Source: Eubacteriaceae bacterium (GTDB taxonomy: Bacteria > Bacillota > Clostridia > Eubacteriales > Anaerofustaceae). Taken from it: a stretch of DNA of 50,005 nt. Below the pieces are notes generated by a model. The model saw nothing but the letters and a program-made list of their open reading frames with translations, made no database searches and was not told the DNA's origin. Every line of letters begins with the position of its first letter. Position 1 is the first letter of the stretch. This document shows, piece by piece, positions 42,666 through 50,005 of the stretch. The stretch covers positions 1 to 50,005 of the forward strand of contig JAFXKY010000035.1 of the NCBI GenBank assembly GCA_017531485.1. Direction: 5' to 3'. The translations under genes and the position numbers were made by a program.

Positions 42666-43409
42666 TTATTCTTCCTCCCAATCCTTGAATGTTCCGAGCG
42701 GATAATACGGGATCATGTTGTCGCGGAGCCACTGAAGAGCTTCGTTCGGTGCGAGACCCCAGTTTGTCGGGCAAGCGGAAAGAACTTCAACGATAGCAAA
42801 TCCTTTACCTTCGAGCTGTGTCTGGAAAGCTTTCTTGATAGCTTTCTTAGCCTTTGCGATGTTTGCGGGCTTGTCAACAGTAACTCTGGCTACATATTTT
42901 GCGCCGTCGATTGTTGCGAGCATTTCAGAAATTCTGATAGGTTTGCCTGAATGTTCTTCTGTTCTTCCGAGCGGTGAAGTTGTCGTTTTCTGACCGATGA
43001 GTGTTGTCGGAGCCATCTGTCCGCCTGTCATGCCGTAGATAGCGTTGTTAACGAAGATCGTTGTGATCTTTTCGCCGCGGTGTGCTGCGTGAACGATCTC
43101 GTTTGTTCCGATTGAAGCGAGGTCGCCGTCGCCCTGATATGTAAATACCACTTTGTCGGGCTGAACTCTCTTGATTCCCGTCGCAACTGCGGGAGCTCTT
43201 CCGTGAGCTGCCTGCTGCATGTCGCAGTTGAAGAAGTTATAACACATAACACTGCAACCTACCGGAGCTACGCCGATAGCATCTCCGAGGATGCCGAGCT
43301 CTACCATAACTTCCGCAACGAGCTTCGTGATGATGCCGTGTGTGCAGCCGGGACAGTAGTTGGTGATTGCATCTGTAAGGCCTTCTGAACGTTTATATAC
43401 GATACTCAT
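42666..43409 (-). CDS. 2-oxoacid:ferredoxin oxidoreductase, beta (TPP) subunit
   Basis: A 247-residue subunit that binds thiamine diphosphate: NYCPGCTHG at the N-terminus and [15 protein letters not shown] (GDG metal/TPP motif). [16 protein letters not shown] is also conserved. Overlaps the alpha subunit stop by one base. Confidence 0.95.
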   Translation of the reverse strand: MSIVYKRSEGLTDAITNYCPGCTHGIITKLVAEVMVELGILGDAIGVAPVGCSVMCYNFFNCDMQQAAHGRAPAVATGIKRVQPDKVVFTYQGDGDLASIGTNEIVHAAHRGEKITTIFVNNAIYGMTGGQMAPTTLIGQKTTTSPLGRTEEHSGKPIRISEMLATIDGAKYVARVTVDKPANIAKAKKAIKKAFQTQLEGKGFAIVEVLSACPTNWGLAPNEALQWLRDNMIPYYPLGTFKDWEEE

Positions 43410-44467
43410 TACTTTTCACCTCTTAATATCTTCATAATTTCAGCTTTGATGTCGTCCGGCTGCGGAACCATTCCGCCTGTTCTGCCGTAGAAGTGTGTTT
43501 TCCATCTGCCGTTGGCTGCGATTCTTACATCGTCGATCATCTGTCCGAGGCTCATTTCCGTGCAAAGGATTCCCTTACATTCCGGATTGATCTTGTCAAA
43601 TGCTTCGAACGGATACGGCCAGAGTGTGATCGGTCTGATAAGACCGACTTTGAGACCTTCTTTGTCGCATTCTTCGAGAACGCTCTTTACGATACGTGAA
43701 GTTGTTCCGTATGCTACAACAACCACATCTGCATCTTCTACATTTACCGCCTCATAGCGGACTTCATTCTTTTCGATTTCTTTGTAGATTTTGTCAAGAG
43801 CAAGGTTGTTGTTTTCGAGTTCCTGCGGATCAAGATAAAGTGAGTTTACGATATTCGGCTTTCTTTCGCCTTTTGTTCCTGTCGTTGCCCAGGGTTTGTC
43901 CTGGAAGTTCGGCTGACGGTCTTTGAATTCGATAGGTTCCATCATCTGTCCGATCATTCCGTCACCAACGAGCATTACGGGAACTCGGTAATATTCTGAA
44001 ACGTCGAATGCTTCCTGCATGATGTCGACTGTTTCCTGAAGGTTTGCCGGAGCGTATACAATAAGGCGATAATCTCCGTTGCCGCCGCCGCGTGTTACCT
44101 GGTAGTAGTCACTCTGTGCCGGCTGGATTCCGCCGAGACCGGGGCCGCCGCGAACGATATTTACGATTACGCAGGGAAGCATAGCCCCGCAGATGTATGA
44201 AATACCTTCCTGTTTGAGTGCGATACCCGGTGAGGAGGATGATGTCATTACTCTTACTCCGCTGCCTGCTGCGCCGTATACCATGTTGATTGCGGCGATC
44301 TCACTTTCAGCCTGTAAGAATACTCCTCCTTCCTCCGGAAGTCTTCTTGACATATATTCGGGAAGTTCTGTCTGCGGAGTGATGGGATAACCGAAAAAGT
44401 AACGGCATCCTGCCTTGATCGCAGCTTCACCGATGGCTTCGTTGCCCTTCATAAGTATTTTTGCCAT
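43409..44467 (-). CDS. 2-oxoacid:ferredoxin oxidoreductase, alpha subunit (VorB/KorA type)
   Basis: A 352-residue subunit. N-terminal [27 protein letters not shown], then [18 protein letters not shown] and [15 protein letters not shown], close to enzymes annotated as 3-methyl-2-oxobutanoate dehydrogenase VorB. Branched-chain or 2-oxoglutarate substrates cannot be told apart by eye. Ten bases after the ferredoxin subunit. Confidence 0.94.
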   Translation of the reverse strand: MAKILMKGNEAIGEAAIKAGCRYFFGYPITPQTELPEYMSRRLPEEGGVFLQAESEIAAINMVYGAAGSGVRVMTSSSSPGIALKQEGISYICGAMLPCVIVNIVRGGPGLGGIQPAQSDYYQVTRGGGNGDYRLIVYAPANLQETVDIMQEAFDVSEYYRVPVMLVGDGMIGQMMEPIEFKDRQPNFQDKPWATTGTKGERKPNIVNSLYLDPQELENNNLALDKIYKEIEKNEVRYEAVNVEDADVVVVAYGTTSRIVKSVLEECDKEGLKVGLIRPITLWPYPFEAFDKINPECKGILCTEMSLGQMIDDVRIAANGRWKTHFYGRTGGMVPQPDDIKAEIMKILRGEK

Positions 44468-44477
44468 ATTCTGCCCC

Positions 44478-44696
44478 CTAATCGATTTTTTCTACTGTGA
44501 TCGCTGAGTCAGGACACATTACCGCGCAGTTCGCGCATGCAATGCACTGTTCGGGATCAGTGATTGTTGCAGGGTGATAACCCTTTTGTGTAAGTCTTGT
44601 GTTGTCAAGTGCCACAATGCCCTTTTTGCACGCTTCAACGCACAGTCCGCAGCCTTTGCAGTACTTTTCGTCAAATGTAACGATTCCTTTTGCCAT
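44478..44696 (-). CDS. 2-oxoacid:ferredoxin oxidoreductase, delta (2[4Fe-4S]) subunit
   Basis: A 72-residue ferredoxin with two complete cluster motifs, CKGCGLCVEAC and CIACANCAVMC. It carries electrons from the TPP subunit to soluble ferredoxin. Lies between the P-loop ATPase gene and the alpha subunit. Confidence 0.95.
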   Translation of the reverse strand: MAKGIVTFDEKYCKGCGLCVEACKKGIVALDNTRLTQKGYHPATITDPEQCIACANCAVMCPDSAITVEKID

Positions 44697-44716
44697 ATTT
44701 TCACCTCTAATATTTA

Positions 44717-45388
44717 TTACAGCCAGTCAGGTCGCATATAAAGCTCTTCAAGGACGAAGAATTTGTCCAGTCCCGCATTTTTGCACTCTTCTTCAAGCCG
44801 CTCGGGAATGACGTTGAACATCATGGGGATTCCCGTTTTTTCGGAAACCTCGTTTGCGAGCCTGTCTCCTCTTATGATGTCATCGAGGGATGTTTCTCTG
44901 AGAAGATGCGTGTTGTTGATGATGCCGTTTATTTTAAGACGGCTCTGGGTGTTTATATCGGATATGTACTGTATTGCACTGTCCGCATCCCTTGTAAACG
45001 GGCGGTTCGCGTTAAGGACGAGATACATATCATAATCCCTCTTTTCGATCATATGCGCAAAGCGGGAAAGTACCCTTGATCCGTTTCCGTCTCCGCCCAC
45101 ATCGAAGATTATCCTGTCTTCATGATTGTCGATGAGTCCGTAAAGCTCGGAGGAGAGCGCGGGGATCTCCGCCGTCATGTTAGGCATATTCAGGTTGTTG
45201 GCAACAAGGCGGACGTTATTCTTTAAAAACAGCTCGTCTTTCTCACGGCTTCTGAAATACGGATTTACAATATCAAGGTCGGCGATTATGCATCCGCCGT
45301 TATGTTTTGCGTATTTCATTGCAAGATTCACACAGACTTCCGTCTTGCCGCTTCCGTAATGACCGGTAATAATTTTTAAATTACTCAA
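44717..45388 (-). CDS. P-loop ATPase of the ParA/MinD/CobQ class, linked to the oxidoreductase
   Basis: A 223-residue protein with a Walker A GHYGSGKTEV at residues 8-17, DLDIVNPYFRSREK (switch/Walker-like, DLDxxNPYF) and IIFDVGGDGNGSRVL (Walker B). The fold is that of SIMIBI NTPases, which load cofactors or mature enzymes. It heads the oxidoreductase operon, 21 bases before the ferredoxin subunit. A role in assembling or positioning the complex is inferred from context only. Confidence 0.85.
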   Translation of the reverse strand: MSNLKIITGHYGSGKTEVCVNLAMKYAKHNGGCIIADLDIVNPYFRSREKDELFLKNNVRLVANNLNMPNMTAEIPALSSELYGLIDNHEDRIIFDVGGDGNGSRVLSRFAHMIEKRDYDMYLVLNANRPFTRDADSAIQYISDINTQSRLKINGIINNTHLLRETSLDDIIRGDRLANEVSEKTGIPMMFNVIPERLEEECKNAGLDKFFVLEELYMRPDWL

Positions 45389-45416
45389 TATACACCTCCG
45401 TGCAGAGTATTTGTCT

Positions 45417-45437
45417 AATTTTACACCTTGTAAAATT
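45417..45437. promoter_or_regulatory. Operator-like palindrome in the oxidoreductase promoter
   Basis: AATTTTACA (45417-45425), CCT, TGTAAAATT (45429-45437): perfect 9-base arms over the -10 and spacer. It does not match the CodY or Rex consensus well. Confidence 0.6.
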
Positions 45438-45446
45438 GAATGTCAA
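45418..45446 (-). promoter_or_regulatory. Promoter of the oxidoreductase operon
   Basis: Minus strand TTGACA (45441-45446), 17 bases, TAAAAT (45418-45423). Confidence 0.8.
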
Positions 45447-45532
45447 TAGAGATTCGTTTCATTTTGAATACCTATTTAAACTTTTCTGAATGTTCCGAAC
45501 AATAATTGCCGGGCAGATTATTTTCGTTGAAC

Positions 45533-45561
45533 TTGTATTGATGGCCGGATTGTGATATAAT
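45533..45561 (+). promoter_or_regulatory. Promoter of the hydrolase-like gene
   Basis: TTGTAT (45533-45538), 17 bases, extended TGTGA then TATAAT (45556-45561). Confidence 0.7.
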
Positions 45562-45603
45562 CAATATGTTACAAAATTGATACATCTTACTTCGGAGCAG
45601 TTT

Positions 45604-47211
45604 ATGAAAAAAGACCTGAGTAAAAATAAAATAAGACTGATAATTTTCTCAGTGGCACTCTGTGCTCTGTTGATATTCAACTACGTTTTCTCATATTCAC
45701 TATTCTCAATGAGCGACGTACAGTTTCAGAATCTCGATAACCAGATGCTGAGCGCTGCGTATTCGCAGAGCTCAAACACAAAGGGTGTCATAATCGCAAG
45801 CGACCTTTCTCACGACAAAGGAGAGCTTTCAAATCTTGTGCACGAACTTACAAAGCTGGGTTACGGGGTATACGTCTTTGATTACCCGTCAAACGGACTT
45901 TCTGGCGGAAATATACCCTTTGGTATCAGGGAGAGTGATTATCTCGCAGAACAGTTTTACTGTGCCCTCGTATCATTCTCTCAGCTTTCGGGTCTTTCGG
46001 AAAAGGATATCCATCTTGTTGGTTACGGTATGGGTGCGAGAGGTATCCTGCACTGCGCAGCGCTCGGACTCATTCATCCTGCCAGCATCAGTCTTGTGGG
46101 AACAGACCTTAACCTTTCGGACAGCCTTCAGTATGATATTCTGAACTTCACCGTGGACAGCGAGCTTTCGTGGGTCAATGAGCTGACATCAACAACACCG
46201 GGATGTGATATTCATATTGTATATTCTCCCGTTGATGAGGTGTCTTCTGCGGAAGATAACGAGCTTCTTAAAAACAAGCTCACGGGCGGGATCTCGAGTG
46301 TTGCCAGACTGAATGACGTGACCACCTCTTCCGTATTTGCGATTCACAGTCTTCTGATGTATTCGCCTTCCGTTGCGGGAAAAGTTGCTTCATACATTGC
46401 AGATCTCGACGGAATGGAATATTCCCGTCAGTTTTTGCTTGCCATCAGGCCTGTCAGCATAGTAATAATGCTTGGATTATATATGCTTCTCCTTATCTGC
46501 GTCGCAAGGGCATTTCCTGCGAGAAGATTCGGTTATACAAAAATTAAAATGCCTGAAAACTTCTTCCGCGACAAGATACTCATGGTGTTTGCAAGCGTGG
46601 TGGTAATGGCAGCGCTTGCGTTCGGACTCTATCTTGTGCCGATCAGATATCCGTATAACGACATTGTAAGCCTCGTTCTTATGTGTGGATATGGTGTTAC
46701 CATGTATGTACTTTACCGATACTCGTCATTTGCCGGCGGAATGGGAAAATATATGTTCACCGGTGACAGAACGGGTAAATATCGTTTCAGCCTGCTGGCG
46801 ATGGTCGCAATATCCATTGGTGTCGGAATAATTTCAGTATGCGGATTTTACAATCCGTTGTCCATTTTTATAAAATGGGATTGGTGCATTATCTTTTCTG
46901 TATTGTGTTCATTCACGTTTTATATTGACCAAATGGAAAGACAGGTACTTCGTCTTGATGCAAAACAGAAAAAGATACTCGTGCTGATAAATTATCTGCC
47001 TATAATTATCGGATTTGCAGTAATGCTTCTTCTGGGAGTTCTCTCAAGCGCATATAAGATGGTGGTCATGATGCTCGTTATACTGCTTTGCCTCTCTACA
47101 GAAGGCATCATGCGCAAGGTAGGATGCTCCACGAGAATGACAGCGCTTTACAAAGGATTTTTGTTCAGCATGGTCATATTCTCTCAGGCGAGTATGTTCT
47201 TTTATGTATAG
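45604..47211 (+). CDS. Membrane protein with alpha/beta-hydrolase-like domain lacking the nucleophile
   Basis: A 535-residue protein. One N-terminal membrane helix (about 12-32) is followed by an alpha/beta-hydrolase-like domain (about 55-275): VIIASDLSHDKGE..., VYVFDYPSNGLSGG and the nucleophile elbow HLVGYGMGARG. In active enzymes the elbow is G-x-S-x-G; here the Ser position is Gly (residue 142). The late His segment VFAIHSLLMYS is present. The second half has about eight membrane helices. It is probably a non-catalytic binding or transport protein. The start is the ATG after CGGAGC, not an upstream TTG. Confidence 0.8.
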   Translation: MKKDLSKNKIRLIIFSVALCALLIFNYVFSYSLFSMSDVQFQNLDNQMLSAAYSQSSNTKGVIIASDLSHDKGELSNLVHELTKLGYGVYVFDYPSNGLSGGNIPFGIRESDYLAEQFYCALVSFSQLSGLSEKDIHLVGYGMGARGILHCAALGLIHPASISLVGTDLNLSDSLQYDILNFTVDSELSWVNELTSTTPGCDIHIVYSPVDEVSSAEDNELLKNKLTGGISSVARLNDVTTSSVFAIHSLLMYSPSVAGKVASYIADLDGMEYSRQFLLAIRPVSIVIMLGLYMLLLICVARAFPARRFGYTKIKMPENFFRDKILMVFASVVVMAALAFGLYLVPIRYPYNDIVSLVLMCGYGVTMYVLYRYSSFAGGMGKYMFTGDRTGKYRFSLLAMVAISIGVGIISVCGFYNPLSIFIKWDWCIIFSVLCSFTFYIDQMERQVLRLDAKQKKILVLINYLPIIIGFAVMLLLGVLSSAYKMVVMMLVILLCLSTEGIMRKVGCSTRMTALYKGFLFSMVIFSQASMFFYV

Positions 47212-47219
47212 TGTACTCA

Positions 47220-47246
47220 GGACTCCCTTCAGGGAGTTCTTTTTTA
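47220..47246 (+). terminator. Terminator after the hydrolase-like gene
   Basis: ACTCCC (47222-47227), TTCA, GGGAGT (47232-47237), then TCTTTTTTATT. Confidence 0.85.
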
Positions 47247-47334
47247 TTGGGATACGGGAAATTGTCTGAATATTCTTGTCTGTTCTCTTTGCCGATGGTA
47301 TAATTTGGGTAAGACGCATGAAAGGAGAATGAAA

Positions 47335-48342
47335 ATGAAGCGGTTTATTGCGCTGTTGCTCACAGTTTTACTGTGTGTATCCATGTGTTCCTGTAATGCA
47401 CGGGCAGGGAAGAAGACCATAGAAAACCAAAATGAAATGTCTGAATTTCTCGCAGGCAAGCAGATCATGGCGTTCCTCAACGATGGAAGTATTCTCTGCT
47501 GTTCGTCTTCCCGTACGGAAACTGTCCCCGGAAGAACGGAAAACACTTATTACAGATATTACCCCGATGATGATACATCTGTCCTCATTGAAGAAAGCGG
47601 TGCGATTGACAATCTCTTTTCCGTAAACGACATAAAAACCGGTGAAGACGATAATCTGTATTTTATGGGCCGGATGAAGGATGACGGCGGATACGGATGT
47701 GTGAAATTCGATGTCGCAACCGATTCTTTCGTGACTGCGGGTGAAAATGAAAAAATCAACAGTGATTATATCACCGCAAAATCCCTTGTGACGGATTTCG
47801 ATGTGAATTACACTGACGGTGAAAAATATTATTACATCGTCGATGAATCTGAGCAAAAATCATACTTTTATACATACGATAAAGACGGAAATATGCTCCT
47901 TTCCCTCGACCTGCCCGGAAAATTCAACGATGTAAGGGAAAAATACGGCTCTTTTACTCATATGTATGTTTCAGATAAATATCTCATCCTCGGTATAAGC
48001 AATATGTCATACAGCGCAGTGCTTGAAATAAAGGACAAATCCCTCAAAGTCATCTCTGAAGGCTCTGACGGAAGAATATCCCTCGGATATGATCCCCATT
48101 ACGGTGCAAACCCCGTAATGCACGGAAAAAACCGTCTTTCCGTCTTTGATATGCAGACGGGAAAACTTTCCGTGTCCGGGTCCGTAAGCAGGGAAGGATG
48201 CGACATACAGACCGTATGGCAGAACGCCGACAGCGTTCTTATACAGACTTCAGACGAAGAAGGCGGAAGTGCATATTTTGTCGTTCCCGTAAAAGACCTT
48301 CCGGATGCCGGACTTGGTGATGAAGATACTGTTTATTATTAA
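47335..48342 (+). CDS. Putative lipoprotein, beta-rich
   Basis: A 335-residue protein with a lipoprotein signal (hydrophobic 4-17; Cys at 14, 18 and 20, with C20 the probable lipidated residue in MCSC). The mature part is rich in beta-type repeats ending in Asp/Gly turns (FVVPVK, YYYIVDES, SYFYTYDKDGN), suggesting a propeller-like fold. The start is the ATG seven bases after AAAGGAG. No family recognised. Confidence 0.75.
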   Translation: MKRFIALLLTVLLCVSMCSCNARAGKKTIENQNEMSEFLAGKQIMAFLNDGSILCCSSSRTETVPGRTENTYYRYYPDDDTSVLIEESGAIDNLFSVNDIKTGEDDNLYFMGRMKDDGGYGCVKFDVATDSFVTAGENEKINSDYITAKSLVTDFDVNYTDGEKYYYIVDESEQKSYFYTYDKDGNMLLSLDLPGKFNDVREKYGSFTHMYVSDKYLILGISNMSYSAVLEIKDKSLKVISEGSDGRISLGYDPHYGANPVMHGKNRLSVFDMQTGKLSVSGSVSREGCDIQTVWQNADSVLIQTSDEEGGSAYFVVPVKDLPDAGLGDEDTVYY

Positions 48343-48363
48343 AAAACATGAATTATGCACAGC

Positions 48364-48377
48364 CACCTTTCGAGGTG
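48364..48377 (+). terminator. Small UUCG hairpin after the lipoprotein gene
   Basis: CACCT-TTCG-AGGTG (48364-48377), followed by TCTATTG. Weak as a terminator. Confidence 0.35.
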
Positions 48378-48484
48378 TCTATTGTTTATTGATGGATTTT
48401 TATTGAATATAAGGATTGTGGCATAGTACTGATAATGAATCGTTGCAGTTTGAAATTACGGAAGTAAATGTATAGAAAATTCGC

Positions 48485-48511
48485 AAAAATCCCCTTAAAC
48501 AAGGGATTTTT
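48485..48511 (+). terminator. Terminator between the lipoprotein and second URO-D-like gene
   Basis: AAAAATCCC (48485-48493) pairs with GGGATTTTT (48503-48511), extended inside by CTT/AAG with a bulged C; T-run follows. Confidence 0.75.
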
Positions 48512-48536
48512 TTGCATTATTTTGTCGCATAATCCC

Positions 48537-48564
48537 TTGCAAAGAGATAAATGTGTGATATAAT
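48537..48564 (+). promoter_or_regulatory. Promoter of the second URO-D-like gene
   Basis: TTGCAA (48537-48542), 16 bases, extended TGTGA then TATAAT (48559-48564). Confidence 0.7.
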
Positions 48565-48598
48565 ATGCTCATGTAAAAACAAGGAGGACTATTAAGTC

Positions 48599-49579
48599 AT
48601 GCTTACAATCAGACAGAACTTCATGGAAACAATCAAAGGCGGAAACCCGGACAGATTCGTTAACCAGTACGAACCGTTCCAGATGGTATTTGCTCCGTCA
48701 AGAGGCGCAAGCGCTAAATACGGCGAAGGTCCCATCGTTGACGCTTGGGGCGTAACAAGAGAATGGCCGATCGGCACACCGGGCGGATTCCCTGTTCATA
48801 CACCGGACAAAGTTGTTATCAAAGACATCGAAAACTGGAAAGAATACGTTAAAGCTCCGTCAACAGACTTCACAGATGAAGAATGGGCACCGATGGTTGC
48901 AAGAGCTAACTCAATCGACAGAAACGAATATTTCGTAACAGCATTCGTAGCACCGGGTCTCTTCGAAAACTGCCATCACCTCGGCGAAATCCAGCAGACA
49001 CTCATCAACTTCTATGAATATCCGGATGAAATGCACGAACTCATCGACTACCTCGTAGAATACGAACTCAGACTCGCTGAACAGATCTGCAAACACATCA
49101 AACCGGACGCTCTCTTCCACCACGATGACTGGGGTTCACAGATCTCTACATTCATCTCACCGGCTATGTTCGAAGAATTCTTCGTACCGGGTTACAAGAA
49201 GATCTATGGCTACTACAAAGAACATGGTGTAGAAGTAATCGTTCACCACTCTGACTCTTACGCTGCAACACTCGTTCCGTACATGATCGAAATGGGTATC
49301 GACGTATGGCAGGGCGTTATGACATCAAACAACATCCCCGAACTCATCAAAAAGTACGGCGGACAGATTTCATTCATGGGCGGTATCGACAGTGCTCAGA
49401 TCGACTATGAAGGATGGACAGAAGAAGTTGTTAAAGCACAGGTTAAACGTGCTTGCGACGAATGCGGTAAACTTTACTTCATTCCGGGCGCTTCACAGGG
49501 TCTTGCTATGTCAACATTCCCGGGCGTTTACGAAGCAACATCCAAATACATCGCTGAATACAGCAAAGAAGTATTCTAA
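48599..49579 (+). CDS. URO-D-fold methyltransferase-like protein, copy 2
   Basis: A 326-residue TIM-barrel protein of the same superfamily as the 40399 protein but distant from it. The zinc-site position reads VIVHHSDSYAA, so the Cys of the H-x-C motif is absent and the chemistry must differ from MtaA. FHHDDWGSQ and FMGGIDSAQIDYEGWT are typical of the subfamily found in gut Clostridia, in which members act in anaerobic demethylation; that link is by family only. GGAGGAC ribosome site. Codon choice is extremely biased, so it is probably one of the most highly expressed genes here. Strong terminator. Confidence 0.85.
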   Translation: MLTIRQNFMETIKGGNPDRFVNQYEPFQMVFAPSRGASAKYGEGPIVDAWGVTREWPIGTPGGFPVHTPDKVVIKDIENWKEYVKAPSTDFTDEEWAPMVARANSIDRNEYFVTAFVAPGLFENCHHLGEIQQTLINFYEYPDEMHELIDYLVEYELRLAEQICKHIKPDALFHHDDWGSQISTFISPAMFEEFFVPGYKKIYGYYKEHGVEVIVHHSDSYAATLVPYMIEMGIDVWQGVMTSNNIPELIKKYGGQISFMGGIDSAQIDYEGWTEEVVKAQVKRACDECGKLYFIPGASQGLAMSTFPGVYEATSKYIAEYSKEVF

Positions 49580-49595
49580 GTTATACTTATTACAG

Positions 49596-49629
49596 ACAAA
49601 AGCGTGCATCTGCACGCTTTTGTTTTATA
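49596..49629 (+). terminator. Terminator after URO-D-like copy 2
   Basis: ACAAAAGCGTGCA (49596-49608) pairs with TGCACGCTTTTGT (49611-49623), then TTTATAA. Confidence 0.9.
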
Positions 49630-49634
49630 ATGTG

Positions 49635-49665
49635 GAAAAGTTTTCAACTTTTCTTTTTTATTTTA
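49635..49665 (+). terminator. Second hairpin with T-run
   Basis: GAAAAGTT (49635-49642), TTC, AACTTTTC (49646-49653), then a long T/A-rich tail. Confidence 0.55.
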
Positions 49666-49670
49666 TCCCC

Positions 49671-49850
49671 GCCCACCTCCCCCGCGCCGCAGGCGATGCA
49701 GGCATCGCCTGCCCTAAGCTTTGCTTCGGGCCAATGATTGCAGGGCAATCATTGCGGCGCGGCCGCCGCCGCGCGAAAGCGGAGCTTTCGCGGCAAAAGG
49801 CAGAGCCTTTTGCGCTCCGTGGTCAGCGGAGCACGGCGGCGGGGGTGGGT
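49671..49850. other. Nested multi-hairpin G+C-rich element (two three-leaf clovers)
   Basis: An outer stem (49671-49680 with 49841-49850, with G.U pairs) encloses two modules. Module A is closed by GCGCCGC/GCGGCGC (49684-49690, 49754-49760) and holds three abutting hairpins: 49691-49710 (9 base pairs), 49711-49731 (8 pairs, one mismatch) and 49732-49754 (9-10 pairs). Module B is closed by GCCGCCG/CGGCGGC (49765-49771, 49834-49840) and holds hairpins 49772-49792 (9 pairs), 49793-49813 (9 pairs) and 49814-49832 (6 pairs). The helices follow each other with no or one unpaired base. Composition is far above the rest of the window in G+C. Confidence 0.8.
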
Positions 49851-49912
49851 CGGACAACTCATCCACCCGTGATCGGCCTTTGATGACGAATTATTAAATT
49901 TTCATTAAATTA

Positions 49913-49940
49913 TTGGCAAAAATAAGATGTCTTTTATAAT
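49913..49940 (+). promoter_or_regulatory. Promoter of the last gene
   Basis: TTGGCA (49913-49918), 16 bases, TATAAT (49935-49940). Confidence 0.65.
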
Positions 49941-49972
49941 AGACTTAATTATCGGCAATCAAGAGGAAAATT

Positions 49973-50005
49973 ATGAAAAAGATCATTTGTCTTATGCTGG
50001 CTCTG
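49973..50005 (+). CDS. Start of a secreted or lipid-anchored protein (cut by window edge)
   Basis: Eleven codons, MKKIICLMLAL, following AAGAGGAAA; they read as the basic and hydrophobic start of a signal peptide. Nothing more can be said. Confidence 0.6.
   Translation, partial: MKKIICLMLAL

Larger units (their letters stand above)
49580..49972. other. 393-base gene-free stretch with terminators and nested hairpin element
   Basis: Contains two tandem terminator-like hairpins (49596-49629 and 49635-49665), the 180-base nested hairpin element (49671-49850) and the promoter of the next gene. An ORF crosses the element in the frame of its repeats but has no ribosome site. Confidence 0.75.

Noticed and set aside
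45417-45437. CodY or Rex binding site in the oxidoreductase promoter
   Set aside because: The arms AATTTTACA/TGTAAAATT are longer and differ in the centre from AATTTTC-type CodY boxes and TTGTTAA-type Rex boxes.
49392-49883. Open frame of 163 codons running through the G+C-rich hairpin element
   Set aside because: It starts inside the URO-D-like gene in another frame, has no ribosome site, and its C-terminal half is just translation of the palindromes.

Overview
The window comes from a low-to-mid G+C, strictly anaerobic Firmicute of the Clostridia type. Four things support this. There is an [FeFe]-hydrogenase maturation GTPase (hydF). There is a four-subunit ferredoxin-dependent 2-oxoacid oxidoreductase. 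The endospore genes yabP and yabQ sit next to divIC. Ribosome binding sites are strong (AGGAGG type) and promoters are consensus sigma-A type, several with an extended TGTGN -10. I cannot fix the genus from sequence alone. No rRNA, tRNA, CRISPR array, integrase or transposase was seen, so the window reads as ordinary chromosome.

Layout. 0-5 kb: a membrane-anchored XRE regulator, three uncharacterised cytoplasmic proteins and hydF, all on the minus strand. 5-7 kb: an OhrR-like MarR regulator, then a LUD-domain protein followed by a MaoC-like hydratase gene that is frameshifted. 6.9-13.1 kb: a probable fatty-acid/lipid block. It holds a DegV (FakB-type) lipid-binding protein with its MarR regulator, a YitT membrane protein, a condensation-fold acyltransferase, and a second MarR paralogue followed by an acyl-CoA ligase. 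Both MarR promoters carry the same palindrome, TGTTGA-N4-TCAACA, so the block is probably one small regulon. 13.1-15.8 kb: a minus-strand run (ElaA-like GNAT, two unknown membrane proteins, DUF2809). 16-18.4 kb: a DegT aminotransferase plus ATP-grasp ligase operon. 18.4-21.1 kb: a LysR regulator divergent from a TRAP-type permease that has no binding protein. 21.2-24.3 kb: YbjQ, a small membrane protein, a PhoR/PhoB-like two-component system and a small coiled-coil protein. 24.4-26.5 kb: an XRE/DUF2975 pair and a DUF2130 coiled-coil protein.

26.6-36 kb: a GMP synthetase that lacks its glutaminase domain; a truncated MocR-like regulator and pyridoxal kinase pair; two tandem paralogous envelope proteins; guaB; and the tatD-divIC-yabQ-yabP cluster divergent from a YihY membrane protein. 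36-40.3 kb: a complete potABCD polyamine transporter whose PotA has a duplicated C-terminal domain and whose leader is long and foldable. 40.4-49.6 kb: two uroporphyrinogen-decarboxylase-fold methyltransferase-like proteins flanking a zinc-ribbon protein, an XRE regulator, the 2-oxoacid oxidoreductase operon with a linked P-loop ATPase, a membrane-anchored alpha/beta-hydrolase-like protein without its serine nucleophile, and a lipoprotein. 49.6-50 kb: a very G+C-rich 180-base element that folds on paper into two three-leaf clovers closed by a common stem. After it begins a secreted protein cut off by the window edge.

The most unusual signals are the nested multi-hairpin element at 49671-49850, the shared MarR operators at 8.2 and 10.8 kb, the PotA domain duplication with its structured leader, the glutaminase-less GMP synthetase, and the nucleophile-less hydrolase.
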